NCBI RefSeq assembly: GCF_900059565.1
Contig: NZ_FIZW01000002.1
Coordinates: forward strand, 248,001-312,000
Reading direction: 5' to 3'
Length of the DNA stretch: 64,000 bases
Source: Murdochiella massiliensis
GTDB lineage: Bacteria > Bacillota > Clostridia > Tissierellales > Peptoniphilaceae
Shown: piece after piece, positions 21,513 to 31,192 of the stretch
How the letters are laid out: every line of letters begins with the position of its first letter
How positions within the stretch are numbered: the stretch's first letter is position 1
Notes under the pieces: generated by a model
Database searches by the model: none
Seen by the model: the letters and a program-made list of their open reading frames with translations, nothing else
What the model was told of the DNA's origin: nothing
Translations under genes and position numbers: made by a program

Positions 21513-22843
21513 TCCGCAAGCTGTTCACGAAGGCGCATGACTTCATTGAACAATTCATCCGAGAGATCGTCATACGAAAGAATCTCTGCGATGTCCTCCT
21601 GTGCCTTCTCTATCTCCTTCTGACCCGCATAGAGTACCGCACGATTAAATAACAGGCGAAGTGCATCCGGATGCAACGACAAACCTTCTGTTGCGGCGGC
21701 AATCGCTTCGCCTACTTTATTTTGTGCATTCAACGCATAAACGAGGCCGTTATAAATATCTTCCAAATTTCCTCCCTCTTCGATCGATGTGCGGAAAGCT
21801 TCTTCGGCCGCCGCAAAATTTCCTGTATTTTGATACACCACACCAAGGTAATAGTCCGCATCATAGCGTTTGCTTTCTGCCTTTGCCTTCATCAAGGCTT
21901 CCCTTGCCCGATCATAGTCGGCACGGCGCAGATAGTAGATAGCATTTTCCATCGCCGCATCAGGAGCAATGCGCGTGATGCTTTGCCGCAATACTTCTTT
22001 CATCGTTTCGCGCTCGCAATGTGCCAGCGCATGAGAATAATAGGCCGTCGCCTTCAAAAAGTTTCCCATATGTTCCTGCAATTCGCCCAATGCCGTATTG
22101 ACACCGACATGTTCTTCATCGTAGGCAAGCACCTGTTCCAACAGATGATTGGCCTCGGCAAGAAAGGCTGGTTTGGGCTCACTCTGCCAAAGCAATCGGG
22201 CATACTGCACGGCAGCAACCGGCTCGTTAGGATTCAGCAGATGGGCACCGCGAAACGAGAGAAGCGCGGCTTCCCATTCTTCGCTTTCTTTTTTATCCCA
22301 TTCATCCGATTGCACAGTGCTTTCCTCGGTGAGCGTCTGCTGTTCCCTCTCCTCCTTCAGGGCATAGGCCTGGTTGACATGTCCCATACCCAAGTGAAGC
22401 GCGTAGCCGACGGGATCCTTTACGGACGTATTTAGAAATTCACGATATACGGAGGTATAGCGAAACGTAGGATCAATGGCGATCATCCATACCATGCCAT
22501 TCAGAATGGCACGCATGGGAATTTCCCGATCAAATGTTTCTTCCATGCCTTCCAAAAAATCGCGCATACGAATGGGCAACGGAACACCCAGAAGCGATGA
22601 TGGCGCCGATTGCGCCTGTTCTTTTAATTCAATAAAGGCAACTCTTGTATTTTTGGATCGAAAATAGCTCTCGACGTTCTCCGAATCCTCGTGGATATGC
22701 TGTCCGCAGCATTCCCCATTCGGGCCGTGGTGATGTTCTGTTTGGTGATCATGATCATGACAACAACAGTCTTCACTGCCGTTATGGTCATGATCATCAC
22801 ATCCATGGTGATCGTGTGTGCATTGGCAATCGTGATGCGTCAT
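21509..22843 (-). CDS. TPR protein with His/Cys-rich metal-binding-like N-terminus
   Basis: A 444-aa protein of unknown function. Residues about 1-52 are extremely rich in His, Cys and Asp, with repeated HDH, CCCHDHDH and CCGQHIH blocks, as in metal storage or chaperone tails. The rest is soluble and helical. From about residue 170 to the end TPR-like helix pairs are visible, for example ADYYLGVVYQNTGNFAAAEEAF. No signal peptide or membrane segment. The start is ATG 22843 behind GAGAGGAAAAACA; eight upstream codons are unsupported. It is the last gene of a long minus-strand run after a membrane protein. A role in binding Zn, Ni or Cu together with protein partners is inference. Confidence 0.75.
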   Translation of the reverse strand: MTHHDCQCTHDHHGCDDHDHNGSEDCCCHDHDHQTEHHHGPNGECCGQHIHEDSENVESYFRSKNTRVAFIELKEQAQSAPSSLLGVPLPIRMRDFLEGMEETFDREIPMRAILNGMVWMIAIDPTFRYTSVYREFLNTSVKDPVGYALHLGMGHVNQAYALKEEREQQTLTEESTVQSDEWDKKESEEWEAALLSFRGAHLLNPNEPVAAVQYARLLWQSEPKPAFLAEANHLLEQVLAYDEEHVGVNTALGELQEHMGNFLKATAYYSHALAHCERETMKEVLRQSITRIAPDAAMENAIYYLRRADYDRAREALMKAKAESKRYDADYYLGVVYQNTGNFAAAEEAFRTSIEEGGNLEDIYNGLVYALNAQNKVGEAIAAATEGLSLHPDALRLLFNRAVLYAGQKEIEKAQEDIAEILSYDDLSDELFNEVMRLREQLAD

Positions 22844-22884
22844 TGTTTTTCCTCTCGTTTTCGTCAACGTCTTTGTTGTAGATA

Positions 22885-23598
22885 TTATCTGCGCTTTCGG
22901 TCAAATTGATGATGATAGGCGCGTGAACGTGGCGTCGAAAAGTATAATATGCGGAAAAGAATCCCTTTCGTCAGGCCATAAGCCGCATAGAGAACGGCTT
23001 GTAAGGCGATAGCGCCGGCACCGTATATGGAAAAGACCGCCGTCGAAAAAACAACGGGATAAAACAGCAATGCCACAGCGATACATACCGCACTGTATAG
23101 AAGCATGGGCTGCCAGTTATCGCGCCAAAATTCGATCATCGCAGAAAAGAGATGTGCAGATGGTTCATGCGCAAGGTAGACCACTTCAAAAAGCGGTGCG
23201 GTAAACACTTTCCAGGCGAGGCCGATAAATAAGAGCAGCTGTGCGGGAAGAAGTGGCGAAAGCACGCGGGAAGCAAAGAACTCGACGACAAAGAGCAAAA
23301 AGAAGGCCTGGGTCAAAGGCGGAAAAAAGTTCCCATCAAACTGAGCGAGGTCTTTGGGCATTAATTTTTCCCGGGCAAAAAGCGCGGTCATGATCGTCGC
23401 AAAATGGGTCTTGATGGCCATCTCAATGAGCCACGCAAGAAAGCCCCCGGCCAAAAAGCCGGCAGCGGCCGTCACCGGCGAAAGCAGCTTCTGCGCAAGA
23501 GCATAGCCCAACGCTGCCAAAAGAAGTGTCGGAAACGCTTTGCTCAACACCTTCAAATCTTCCCAAAAGGTTGTATAGACGTTTTTGATGTCTTCCAT
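22885..23598 (-). CDS. Multi-pass membrane protein of unknown function
   Basis: A 237-aa hydrophobic protein I do not recognise. About five or six membrane helices are seen, at roughly residues 20-62 (two), 90-112, 117-137, 164-188 and 190-215, with a basic C-terminal tail. No signature motif was found. The start follows GGAGGAACG and lies 8 bases after the mutS2 stop, so it is very likely co-transcribed. The TPR gene follows it 41 bases later. Confidence 0.7.
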   Translation of the reverse strand: MEDIKNVYTTFWEDLKVLSKAFPTLLLAALGYALAQKLLSPVTAAAGFLAGGFLAWLIEMAIKTHFATIMTALFAREKLMPKDLAQFDGNFFPPLTQAFFLLFVVEFFASRVLSPLLPAQLLLFIGLAWKVFTAPLFEVVYLAHEPSAHLFSAMIEFWRDNWQPMLLYSAVCIAVALLFYPVVFSTAVFSIYGAGAIALQAVLYAAYGLTKGILFRILYFSTPRSRAYHHQFDRKRR

Positions 23599-23606
23599 CG
23601 TTCCTC

Positions 23607-25952
23607 CTATTTCAACACCACATCCGTAGCGCCTGTTCCGCCTTCTCGTACATCGGCAAAGGCGAAGGAGACGACACGGCGATCATGTTTTAACCGTTCA
23701 TGAATGCCCTTACGAAGGGCTCCGGTTCCCTTACCATGAATGATACGTACTTTATTGTACCCTGCCAACACACAATCATCTAAATATTTATCCACCGTGC
23801 GCATGGCATCATCAAACCGTTCCCCGCGCAAATCCAAATACGGCAAGGAATTCTGTGCAGTATTAACCGATACGAAAGAAGAGGATGCTTTAGGGGTTAC
23901 AATGCGATCGGGCTCGGCCACACGAGCCAAGTCGCGCACATTGGAACTCACCGACAAGATGCCCATTTGCACCTTGACATCCCCATTGCGATCCGGCCCT
24001 TCGACCAGAACACCTGTTTGATTGAGCGAAAGAATTTTTACACTCTCGCCCATCTGCAGATTTTGAGGACCCGGACGATTCGTATCCGCCTTGACCTTTT
24101 GATGTTTTTTCTCAAAGTCTTTAGCCGATTCATGCACTTTATTATAGGCACGATCCAGCGCCGGACGCTCTCCTTTTAACGCATCTTTCGCATCGCGAAG
24201 CATATCCTGCGCAGTCTCACGCGCTTCTTTGATAATATCGCGAGCCTGCTGTTCCGCATTTTGCATGCGTCTTTCATAGGCTTGCTGCGCCTGTTCCAGC
24301 TCTTGCTTCATATGGATCAGTTTTTGCTGATAGGCTTCGCGTTCACGGCGAATCTGCAGGCGTTCCTCCTCGGAAGCCTGTCGGCTTTTTTCAATGTCGG
24401 CCAATACGTTCTCGAAGCGAATGGTGCCGTGATCCAAATAGCTCTCCGCTTCCCGGAGAATATCCTCCGACAGTCCGAGCCGCTTGGAAATCTCAAAGGC
24501 ATTGGATCGTCCGGGCAAGCCGATGACAAGACGATAGGTCGGCGAAAGGGTCTCCACATCAAATTCCACCGAGGCGTTCTGTACGCCCTCCTCCTGAATG
24601 GCGAAAAGTTTCAGCTCTGCATAATGTGTTGTAGCTACGGTCCGAATATCCTGATCACGCAGCTGCTTGAGAATCGCCATGGCCATGGCCGCGCCTTCCG
24701 TGGGATCCGTTCCCGATCCGAGTTCGTCAAACAACAACAGAGCATCACGATCCGCCGACGCTAAAATATGGACAATATTGGTCATCGATGCTGAAAAGGT
24801 CGAGAGACTCTGCTCAATCGACTGCTTATCGCCGATATCGGCATAAATGAACGAAAAGATTCCCACAACCGACGGTGTTCGTGCCGGAATTTGCAGGCCG
24901 GACTGTGCCATGGCCTGTAAAAGACCAAGCGTCTTCAGCGTTACGGTCTTTCCGCCCGTATTGGGACCGGTAATGATGAGCGTCGTATAGTCCTTGCCGA
25001 GACGAATATCGATGGGCACGACATTTTTTCCCAGCAAAGGATGTCGCGCCTGTTGCAAGGCGATGGAACGATCCATCGAAAATGTCGGTTGTGAACAACC
25101 GGTGGCCAGCGCATATTGCGCCTTGGCAAAGGTGAAATCCAGATGGATCAGCACCTGTTCATTTCCGCCTAATTCCTCTTCAAATTCGGCGACTTCCTGC
25201 GAAAGATCAGCTAAAATGCGCTGAATTTCCTCTTCTTCTTCCCCCTCAAGCGAGCGAATTTCATTGTTCAGCTCGACAATGGCCAGCGGTTCGACAAAAG
25301 CTGTCTGTCCGCTTCCGGAAGAATCGTGTACAACACCCTTCACCTGGTTGCGATTAGCCGCCTTTACCGGCAAGACATATCTTCCGTCTCGCATCGTAAT
25401 TAAATTTTCATTGAGGTATCCCGCCTGCGCGGCATGCGCCAAAATTTCATTGAGACGGATCTTAATTTGGTCATTTTTGGTTCGCAGTTTCTGTCGGATG
25501 GTATATAACGCACGTGAAGCCGTATCGGCCATCGTGTCCTCCGTTAAAATGGAATCCGAAATCGCCCGTTCCAGCCCATCCTGCAAAAAGAGACTGTGGA
25601 TAGCGCGCACCATAACGCCATCTTCCGCTTCCGCCACATAACGCTGTAATTCGCGCGAAACACGAAGCGTATCGGCAATATGTAGAAGATCCCGCATGGA
25701 TAACACACCCCCGAGCGCTGCGCGTTTCAGTGCGGCGCGAATGGGATAAATGCCGAAGAGCGGCGGATTTCCGAAAGCCAACAGAAGGCGCACGGCATCC
25801 GCCGTCTCCTCCTGCGTTTGCAGAACCGTTTCGCGCTCTGTTGAAGGGCGCAGGGCCAATATGCGATCACGCCCGATGGCAGATTGGGCATGATCTGCGA
25901 CAAGCGCCAATATCTTATCGTATTCCAGCGTTTTTAATACGCTATCCTGCAT
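23607..25952 (-). CDS. mutS2: Endonuclease MutS2
   Basis: A 781-aa MutS-family ATPase without mismatch-recognition domain. It has a clamp/lever region, the ATPase core with Walker A GPNTGGKTVTLKT (near residue 330) and Walker B LLFDELGSGTDPTEGAA. A coiled coil (about 505-620) and a C-terminal Smr nuclease domain (about 705-781) with LDLRGERFDDA and IIHGKGTGALRKGI follow. MutS2 is known to suppress recombination and, in B. subtilis, to act on collided ribosomes. The start follows AAGGAGAAGTC and overlaps the end of the U32 peptidase gene by 11 bases. Confidence 0.96.
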   Translation of the reverse strand: MQDSVLKTLEYDKILALVADHAQSAIGRDRILALRPSTERETVLQTQEETADAVRLLLAFGNPPLFGIYPIRAALKRAALGGVLSMRDLLHIADTLRVSRELQRYVAEAEDGVMVRAIHSLFLQDGLERAISDSILTEDTMADTASRALYTIRQKLRTKNDQIKIRLNEILAHAAQAGYLNENLITMRDGRYVLPVKAANRNQVKGVVHDSSGSGQTAFVEPLAIVELNNEIRSLEGEEEEEIQRILADLSQEVAEFEEELGGNEQVLIHLDFTFAKAQYALATGCSQPTFSMDRSIALQQARHPLLGKNVVPIDIRLGKDYTTLIITGPNTGGKTVTLKTLGLLQAMAQSGLQIPARTPSVVGIFSFIYADIGDKQSIEQSLSTFSASMTNIVHILASADRDALLLFDELGSGTDPTEGAAMAMAILKQLRDQDIRTVATTHYAELKLFAIQEEGVQNASVEFDVETLSPTYRLVIGLPGRSNAFEISKRLGLSEDILREAESYLDHGTIRFENVLADIEKSRQASEEERLQIRREREAYQQKLIHMKQELEQAQQAYERRMQNAEQQARDIIKEARETAQDMLRDAKDALKGERPALDRAYNKVHESAKDFEKKHQKVKADTNRPGPQNLQMGESVKILSLNQTGVLVEGPDRNGDVKVQMGILSVSSNVRDLARVAEPDRIVTPKASSSFVSVNTAQNSLPYLDLRGERFDDAMRTVDKYLDDCVLAGYNKVRIIHGKGTGALRKGIHERLKHDRRVVSFAFADVREGGTGATDVVLK

Positions 25953-28299
25953 GACTTCTCCTTACCGTTTTCAGTACTTCGTAGGTCTCTGACCCGACAT
26001 CCACCACGCGAAGCCAGGAAGGCTTAAGCCGGGAAAACAGCGCCGAGCCTTTTCGCAAATCAATTCTGGTCGGTGAGAGCAGCTCCGTATAGCCTTTCTT
26101 CCGCACCATCGGTCGTTTCCCGTAACGATCGACAAGAAGCACATCTCGCCGAAACGCACAGGTTGCACAATGCCGCTCATCACGGCAACATTTTAATAAG
26201 GCACAAGGACAATGACGCAAAAGCATACCCGGTGCAGGACCGAAATAGAGCATTTCCGCTTCCAGAGCAGAGGACGGGAAGACAAAATCTTCTTCCTCTT
26301 CGCATTCTACGGAAATCGCCGTGCGAACGATCGGCATTTCTTTTGCCCAACGGGCGACTTCCAAAAACGCATCGCTGTTACGTAAATTGAAGCCGAAGCC
26401 TAAGGCGATCGATATCGGCTGCGGGAGTTGCTCCATTCCCCGCAGCACGTGCCCCAATTCGTTGAATGTGCGAACGGTAATGCCATCAAAAGGAAAGGAT
26501 AACTCGCGTGCTTCATCCCAGCAGATACGTGCGGCATCGCTCTCCTGCAGGAGCGGAAACGCCCAGTCGACCGGAATTCCCGCGTTTTGCCAAGCTTTGG
26601 CATGGGTCAAATCCGACAGCAACACGCGATCAGCGGTCTCAAGTACGCCGGAGAACGCGGTAGGATCGCGATCCGTTTCGAGAAGAATACGCGGTGTGTT
26701 GGGCGCCTGTTTCTCCTTGTTATGTATGCAGTATGCACCGACGACGCTATTTTCCCCTTTTCTCCATTTAGGGGTGTCTTCCAAGAAAAAGGCGCTTGCC
26801 GGTGTCCCGTTCGGAAGCGACGGCTTATCGCGTAAAACCGAACGGCTTAACGTGCGAGACAAGGCAGCCAATGCATCGCGTCTTGCCGCATTTAATTTGC
26901 TGACCGGAACAAACGTCCCCTCCGCCAAAGAAAGAGTGAGTTCCTCCAGTGCAAAAGGCGTATTTCCCACTTTGCGAAATGCACGCTCCACCGTTTCGCG
27001 ATCAAGCGCATGAGAACGCGCTGTCGAGACCATTTTCCCTTCCCACACCGTTTCCTGCCGACCGCTTCTTGCCGTCACACGAAGAGGCTTTTCCGGCGCA
27101 ATCGAGACCGAGAGCTGAAGCGGCAGTCGGTCTTCCTTTTTCGTCTCCGCTTCTAACGCTTCCTGCAATTTTTTTCGCACCGTCTCGGTATACACCAGAA
27201 GAACCGGCGAATCCTTGGGGATGTCGCGCATCGGAAACAGCAATTTACTTCCTTTCGGCTGATCGTCGGATACCGTGTACGGAAAGGCGCCGCGTTTTCC
27301 CTGCAGCATGAGCATATCTCCTGCGGCAAGCGACGTTTGCGTAACCACAAAGCGCCGGCCGTCCGCCTGCACGCCAATGGTTCCGATGCATTCGCCTCCG
27401 GATTGTTTTCGGTCAAAAGCTACATCCGTTCCAAAGGCATGAAAGAAAAAGCCCTTGGTAAACGGACGATTGGTCATCCGTTGCAGTCCTTTCGCATCAT
27501 AGGGTTGCTGAAGAAGAGCATTTCGATAGGCCGATACGGCGGCAAAGACGTACTCCGGCTTTTTCATACGCCCTTCGATTTTTAACGCCTGTACGCCGAG
27601 GCGTGCAAATTCCGCTACACGATCAAGCGTCATCAGATCGCGTGGACTGAGATAGGTATTTTCCGCACCGAGGATTTCACCATCCGAGCGTTCAATCGTG
27701 TACGTCTTTCGACATGGCTGTGCGCAGCTTCCCCGATTTCCGCTTCGTCCTCCGGAAAAAACGCTCAGGTAGCACTGTCCCGAAACCGAGATGCAGAGAG
27801 AGCCGTGCGCAAACACTTCCACCTCGAGATCGGTTTCGTTCACGATGCGTTCCGCTTCTTCTATACTGGTCTCCCGGCCAAGTACCACGCGAGTATAGCC
27901 AAGACCCTGCAATGCCAATGCACCGTCCAGTGACGTAACGGACATCTGCGTCGAAGCATGACGTTCCAACTTCGGCAACTCCCGTTTCAGTCGGGCCATC
28001 AAGCCGAGGTCCTGCAAAATGACCGCATCCAAACCGACATCGGCAAGCGGACGCAATAACGCGAGCACAGCATCCATCTCGTCTTCCCGGATGAGCGTAT
28101 TGGCCGTAAGAAAAACACGAACACCACGGCGATGCGCTTCCTCGATGAGCGCAATCAGTTCCGCCACTTCAAAGTTTTCCGAATAAGCGCGTGCGCCGAA
28201 GCGTTTTGCGCCCACATAGATCGCATCGCACCCTGCAGCAAAGGCGGCGCGAACCATCTCCATGTTGCCTGCAGGGGCAAGAATTTCCGGTCGGCTCAT
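25942..28299 (-). CDS. U32-family peptidase (RlhA-like, with DUF3656-type C-terminus)
   Basis: A 785-aa U32 protein. The N-terminal barrel starts PEILAPAGNMEMVRAAFAAG, with the family block ISVSGQCYLS followed by GGRSGNRGSCAQPCR. Cysteines near the C-terminus (CALLKCCRDERHC) resemble the cluster-binding set of this family. E. coli RlhA (YdcP) is a long U32 member that hydroxylates C2501 of 23S rRNA. Firmicute homologues of this length are mostly uncharacterised, so an rRNA-modifying role is inferred. Start at ATG 28299 overlaps the zapA stop as ATGA; a 36-codon upstream extension lies inside zapA and is rejected. Confidence 0.88.
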   Translation of the reverse strand: MSRPEILAPAGNMEMVRAAFAAGCDAIYVGAKRFGARAYSENFEVAELIALIEEAHRRGVRVFLTANTLIREDEMDAVLALLRPLADVGLDAVILQDLGLMARLKRELPKLERHASTQMSVTSLDGALALQGLGYTRVVLGRETSIEEAERIVNETDLEVEVFAHGSLCISVSGQCYLSVFSGGRSGNRGSCAQPCRKTYTIERSDGEILGAENTYLSPRDLMTLDRVAEFARLGVQALKIEGRMKKPEYVFAAVSAYRNALLQQPYDAKGLQRMTNRPFTKGFFFHAFGTDVAFDRKQSGGECIGTIGVQADGRRFVVTQTSLAAGDMLMLQGKRGAFPYTVSDDQPKGSKLLFPMRDIPKDSPVLLVYTETVRKKLQEALEAETKKEDRLPLQLSVSIAPEKPLRVTARSGRQETVWEGKMVSTARSHALDRETVERAFRKVGNTPFALEELTLSLAEGTFVPVSKLNAARRDALAALSRTLSRSVLRDKPSLPNGTPASAFFLEDTPKWRKGENSVVGAYCIHNKEKQAPNTPRILLETDRDPTAFSGVLETADRVLLSDLTHAKAWQNAGIPVDWAFPLLQESDAARICWDEARELSFPFDGITVRTFNELGHVLRGMEQLPQPISIALGFGFNLRNSDAFLEVARWAKEMPIVRTAISVECEEEEDFVFPSSALEAEMLYFGPAPGMLLRHCPCALLKCCRDERHCATCAFRRDVLLVDRYGKRPMVRKKGYTELLSPTRIDLRKGSALFSRLKPSWLRVVDVGSETYEVLKTVRRSHAG

Positions 28300-28691
28300 T
28301 GGTTCATCCCGGAGCTTCCCTTTGCCTTGGATTGCGTCGAACGTGCGCCAATCGACTTTTTGAGCTGCTGTATCTGTTCCGTTAAGGCACGATTCTTTTC
28401 GAGACATTGTTTCGCTTCCGCTTGTGCCTTTTTCGCTTGCTCCTGCGCCTGCTTCACCTCAGCATGCGCCGCTTCTGCTTCCGCTTGCGCTTGAAGGCAG
28501 GCGTCGGCTAAATTCATGCAGGCCAAGGTTGCTTGCATGGTATTGTTGTAACGCGTCTGTGGAGAAGCGGAATCTTGGATCGCTTTGGTTGCCAGAGAGA
28601 CCACTTTACGCATTTCCGCCTCGTCGCGCGCACTGTGTAACACATAACTCTGTCCGAAAATCTTGACTTCCATTCGATTGCGTGATGCCAT
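28296..28691 (-). CDS. zapA: Cell division protein ZapA
   Basis: A 131-aa FtsZ-ring stabiliser. The N-terminal domain (MEVKIFGQSYVL to about residue 50) is typical. A long coiled coil rich in Ala, Gln, Glu and Lys (about 55-115) follows. It is longer than the usual 90-110 residues because of the coiled coil and a Ser/Gly tail. Start behind AAGGAGGTTGTC. It lies downstream of pheT and is translationally coupled to the U32 gene; pheT, zapA, U32 and mutS2 often cluster in Firmicutes. Confidence 0.9.
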   Translation of the reverse strand: MASRNRMEVKIFGQSYVLHSARDEAEMRKVVSLATKAIQDSASPQTRYNNTMQATLACMNLADACLQAQAEAEAAHAEVKQAQEQAKKAQAEAKQCLEKNRALTEQIQQLKKSIGARSTQSKAKGSSGMNQ

Positions 28692-28731
28692 GACAACCTC
28701 CTTCTCTTTTCCCTATTGTCCTATCATCTCA

Positions 28732-31182
28732 TTATTGTGCCCGCAACGTGGCACCCGCATCCGCCAGCGCATCACGGATTTCCTTCATGTGCGCATGTAT
28801 CTCTTCTGCCGTAAGCGTACCCTCATCGGAGGCTAATTCGACACGCAAAGTGACCGATTTGTGTCCTTCAGGAATCTGCTTTCCGCGGTATTCATCGACA
28901 AAGGCGATGGATACGGCACGATCGCCGATGGCTTCTTCCATTTGTTTCCATGTGGTCTCTTCACGAACCAGAAGCGACAGATCCTGGAAAACATGAGGAT
29001 ATTGCGGAAGTGCGGTAAAGGTATTGGTGCGCGAATCAAAAGCCTTCAGTTTCTCCATGTTCACAACAAAGAGGCAGGCATCCTGATATTTGATATCGGC
29101 ACGAGCCTTGGTACGTGTGGAAAGAAGTCCCATCACGCCGACGGCTTCTCCGCGAACCATGATCGTCAACCAAGCCTCGCGATCCGCCCAGTAAGGGCGC
29201 TCTTCACGTGCAAAGGAAAAGGTGTCGGTCTGTACCGCCTGCCCCAGTGCTTCCAGAACCCCTTTTACCGTATAAAACAGTTCCTGCGGATTATTGCCCA
29301 CCACGGCACCGGCCAATTCACGATGCATTGCCGGCAACACTTCATCCGGCGTGGAGGGACTTTGCGCACCGACGCAATAGACCTGACCCAGCTCAAACAG
29401 GCGGAACGCATCATAGAAGCGCACATTCTTCACAATCGCCTCGATGATATTGGGCACATGCGACGTACGCAATGTCGCCTGATTCGGTGCCGGCGGCTGT
29501 TCCAGACGAAGCATTTCCTCCGGATTTGCCCCGCAAAGCTCGGCGTATTCCTCTTTTACCCAGGGATACGAAAGAATTTCCTGAAAGCCGAAAGAATGTG
29601 CGAGCGTTTCACGGATCCTGCGTTCCAAATCCATCTGCGGCTGATGCAGTGCCCCCGTCAGCGTCACCTGTGGCGGAATGAGCGTAAAGTTTTCATAGCC
29701 GATCATGCGTGCGACTTCTTCCAGAATGTCATCCGGAAGAGAGATGTCGCCTGTCGAACGCCACGTTGGAGCGGTCACGATAAGCCCTTGTTCATGTTTG
29801 TTTTCCGTGTCGGCACAGGAAACCGTAAAGCCGAGCGGTTCCAACATTTCCGTGATCTCTTCAACGGAAAGCGACCGACCCAGCCGTCGGGAAAGCCATT
29901 CGCGACTAACGCGTACTTCGGCTTTTTCTGTCACGCGTTTCTGTTCCTCCGCAAAAGCGACAAGACGCGCTTCCGGGAAAATGTCATGTATGAGTTTCTG
30001 CCAAAGGCCGAAGGTGGGATCCATACGTTGGGCATCAATGCCTTTTTCATTGCGAGAAGAAGCCTCCGTGCGAATGCCGAACTTCTGCGCGGTCTTGCGA
30101 ATGGTTTCCGGCTTAAAATTTGCGATTTCCAATACCGTTTCACGCGTTTGCGCAGAAATGGAATCGTGCTTTCCGCCCATGGCACCCGCCAATCCCAATG
30201 CTTTTTGGTGATCGGCAATGACCAGATCTTCCTTGCTCAGGGTCAGCTGTTTACCGTCCAGAAGCTCCAACGCTTCCCCCTCTTCCGCACGACGCGCAAG
30301 CAATCCGCCCTCAATATGATCGGCGTCATACGCATGCGTCGGCTGACCATAGACCATCATGACATAATTGGTCATATCGACCAGTGCGTTGATGGGACGA
30401 ATCTCGCATTTCATCAGTAACACGCGCATCCACAAAGGAGCTTTTCTGCTGTCCACCCCGGTATATTGTGCGGCGAGCATGCGTCCGCAAAGTTCGGGAT
30501 GTACCAATTTGAGCGGATAGGCCGGCACATCAATATTCTGCACCGCATCCATCGGCTTCAGCTCGGCATGATAGATGGCGGAAAGTTCACGTGCAATGCC
30601 GTAATGCCCCCATAAATCGGGACGATTGGTGATGGATTTATTCTCAATCTCCAAAATCTGATCGTTAAGACCAAGAGCTTCCGCAATCGGCATGCCCGGC
30701 GTAAGCTCAACTTCCTGATCGATGCCTTCTTCGGTTAAATCCACGATATGATGCGATTCACTCGTGGGGAAAAGCGTCTCCAAGCCGACTTCCGCCGCAC
30801 CGGCGATCATCCCGTAGGAATCTACGCCGCGCAATTTGGCCTCTTTGATTTGTACCGGTTCGCCTTCTCCATGCCACACGGCGAAGGAGCCGGGAAGCGT
30901 AACGATCACGTTATGTCCTTCGACGAGATTGCTTCCGCCACAAACGATCTGTCGTACCCCTTCATCGCCTAAATCGACCTGCACCACGCGCAGACGATCC
31001 GCATCCGGATGCGGCGACACGGTCTTGATGTTACCGACGACGATGCGTTCATATCGCTTCGCCAAGTCCGTCGTTCCTTCCACCTCCACGGTGCGCATGG
31101 TCAAGTCATAGGCCAGCTGCTCCATGGTGAGATCTTCCGGAAGCGCGACGTATTGTTTTAATAAATTATAGGAAAGTTTCAT
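28732..31182 (-). CDS. pheT: Phenylalanyl-tRNA synthetase beta subunit
   Basis: An 816-aa beta subunit of the alpha2-beta2 enzyme. An EMAP-II-like tRNA-binding domain (about 40-155, with SPHPDADRLRVVQVDLG) is followed by the B3/B4 editing domains, B5 and an FDX-ACB anticodon-binding C-terminus (LPQYPHVFQDLSLLV). The start follows AAGGAGAAGGAC, 10 bases after pheS. No T-box leader is visible upstream of the pheST pair. Confidence 0.97.
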   Translation of the reverse strand: MKLSYNLLKQYVALPEDLTMEQLAYDLTMRTVEVEGTTDLAKRYERIVVGNIKTVSPHPDADRLRVVQVDLGDEGVRQIVCGGSNLVEGHNVIVTLPGSFAVWHGEGEPVQIKEAKLRGVDSYGMIAGAAEVGLETLFPTSESHHIVDLTEEGIDQEVELTPGMPIAEALGLNDQILEIENKSITNRPDLWGHYGIARELSAIYHAELKPMDAVQNIDVPAYPLKLVHPELCGRMLAAQYTGVDSRKAPLWMRVLLMKCEIRPINALVDMTNYVMMVYGQPTHAYDADHIEGGLLARRAEEGEALELLDGKQLTLSKEDLVIADHQKALGLAGAMGGKHDSISAQTRETVLEIANFKPETIRKTAQKFGIRTEASSRNEKGIDAQRMDPTFGLWQKLIHDIFPEARLVAFAEEQKRVTEKAEVRVSREWLSRRLGRSLSVEEITEMLEPLGFTVSCADTENKHEQGLIVTAPTWRSTGDISLPDDILEEVARMIGYENFTLIPPQVTLTGALHQPQMDLERRIRETLAHSFGFQEILSYPWVKEEYAELCGANPEEMLRLEQPPAPNQATLRTSHVPNIIEAIVKNVRFYDAFRLFELGQVYCVGAQSPSTPDEVLPAMHRELAGAVVGNNPQELFYTVKGVLEALGQAVQTDTFSFAREERPYWADREAWLTIMVRGEAVGVMGLLSTRTKARADIKYQDACLFVVNMEKLKAFDSRTNTFTALPQYPHVFQDLSLLVREETTWKQMEEAIGDRAVSIAFVDEYRGKQIPEGHKSVTLRVELASDEGTLTAEEIHAHMKEIRDALADAGATLRAQ

Positions 31183-31192
31183 GTCCTTCTCC

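Noticed and set aside
28861..30420. A 519-codon open frame antisense to pheT
   Set aside because: pheT is certain on the other strand, and this translation shows no family features.
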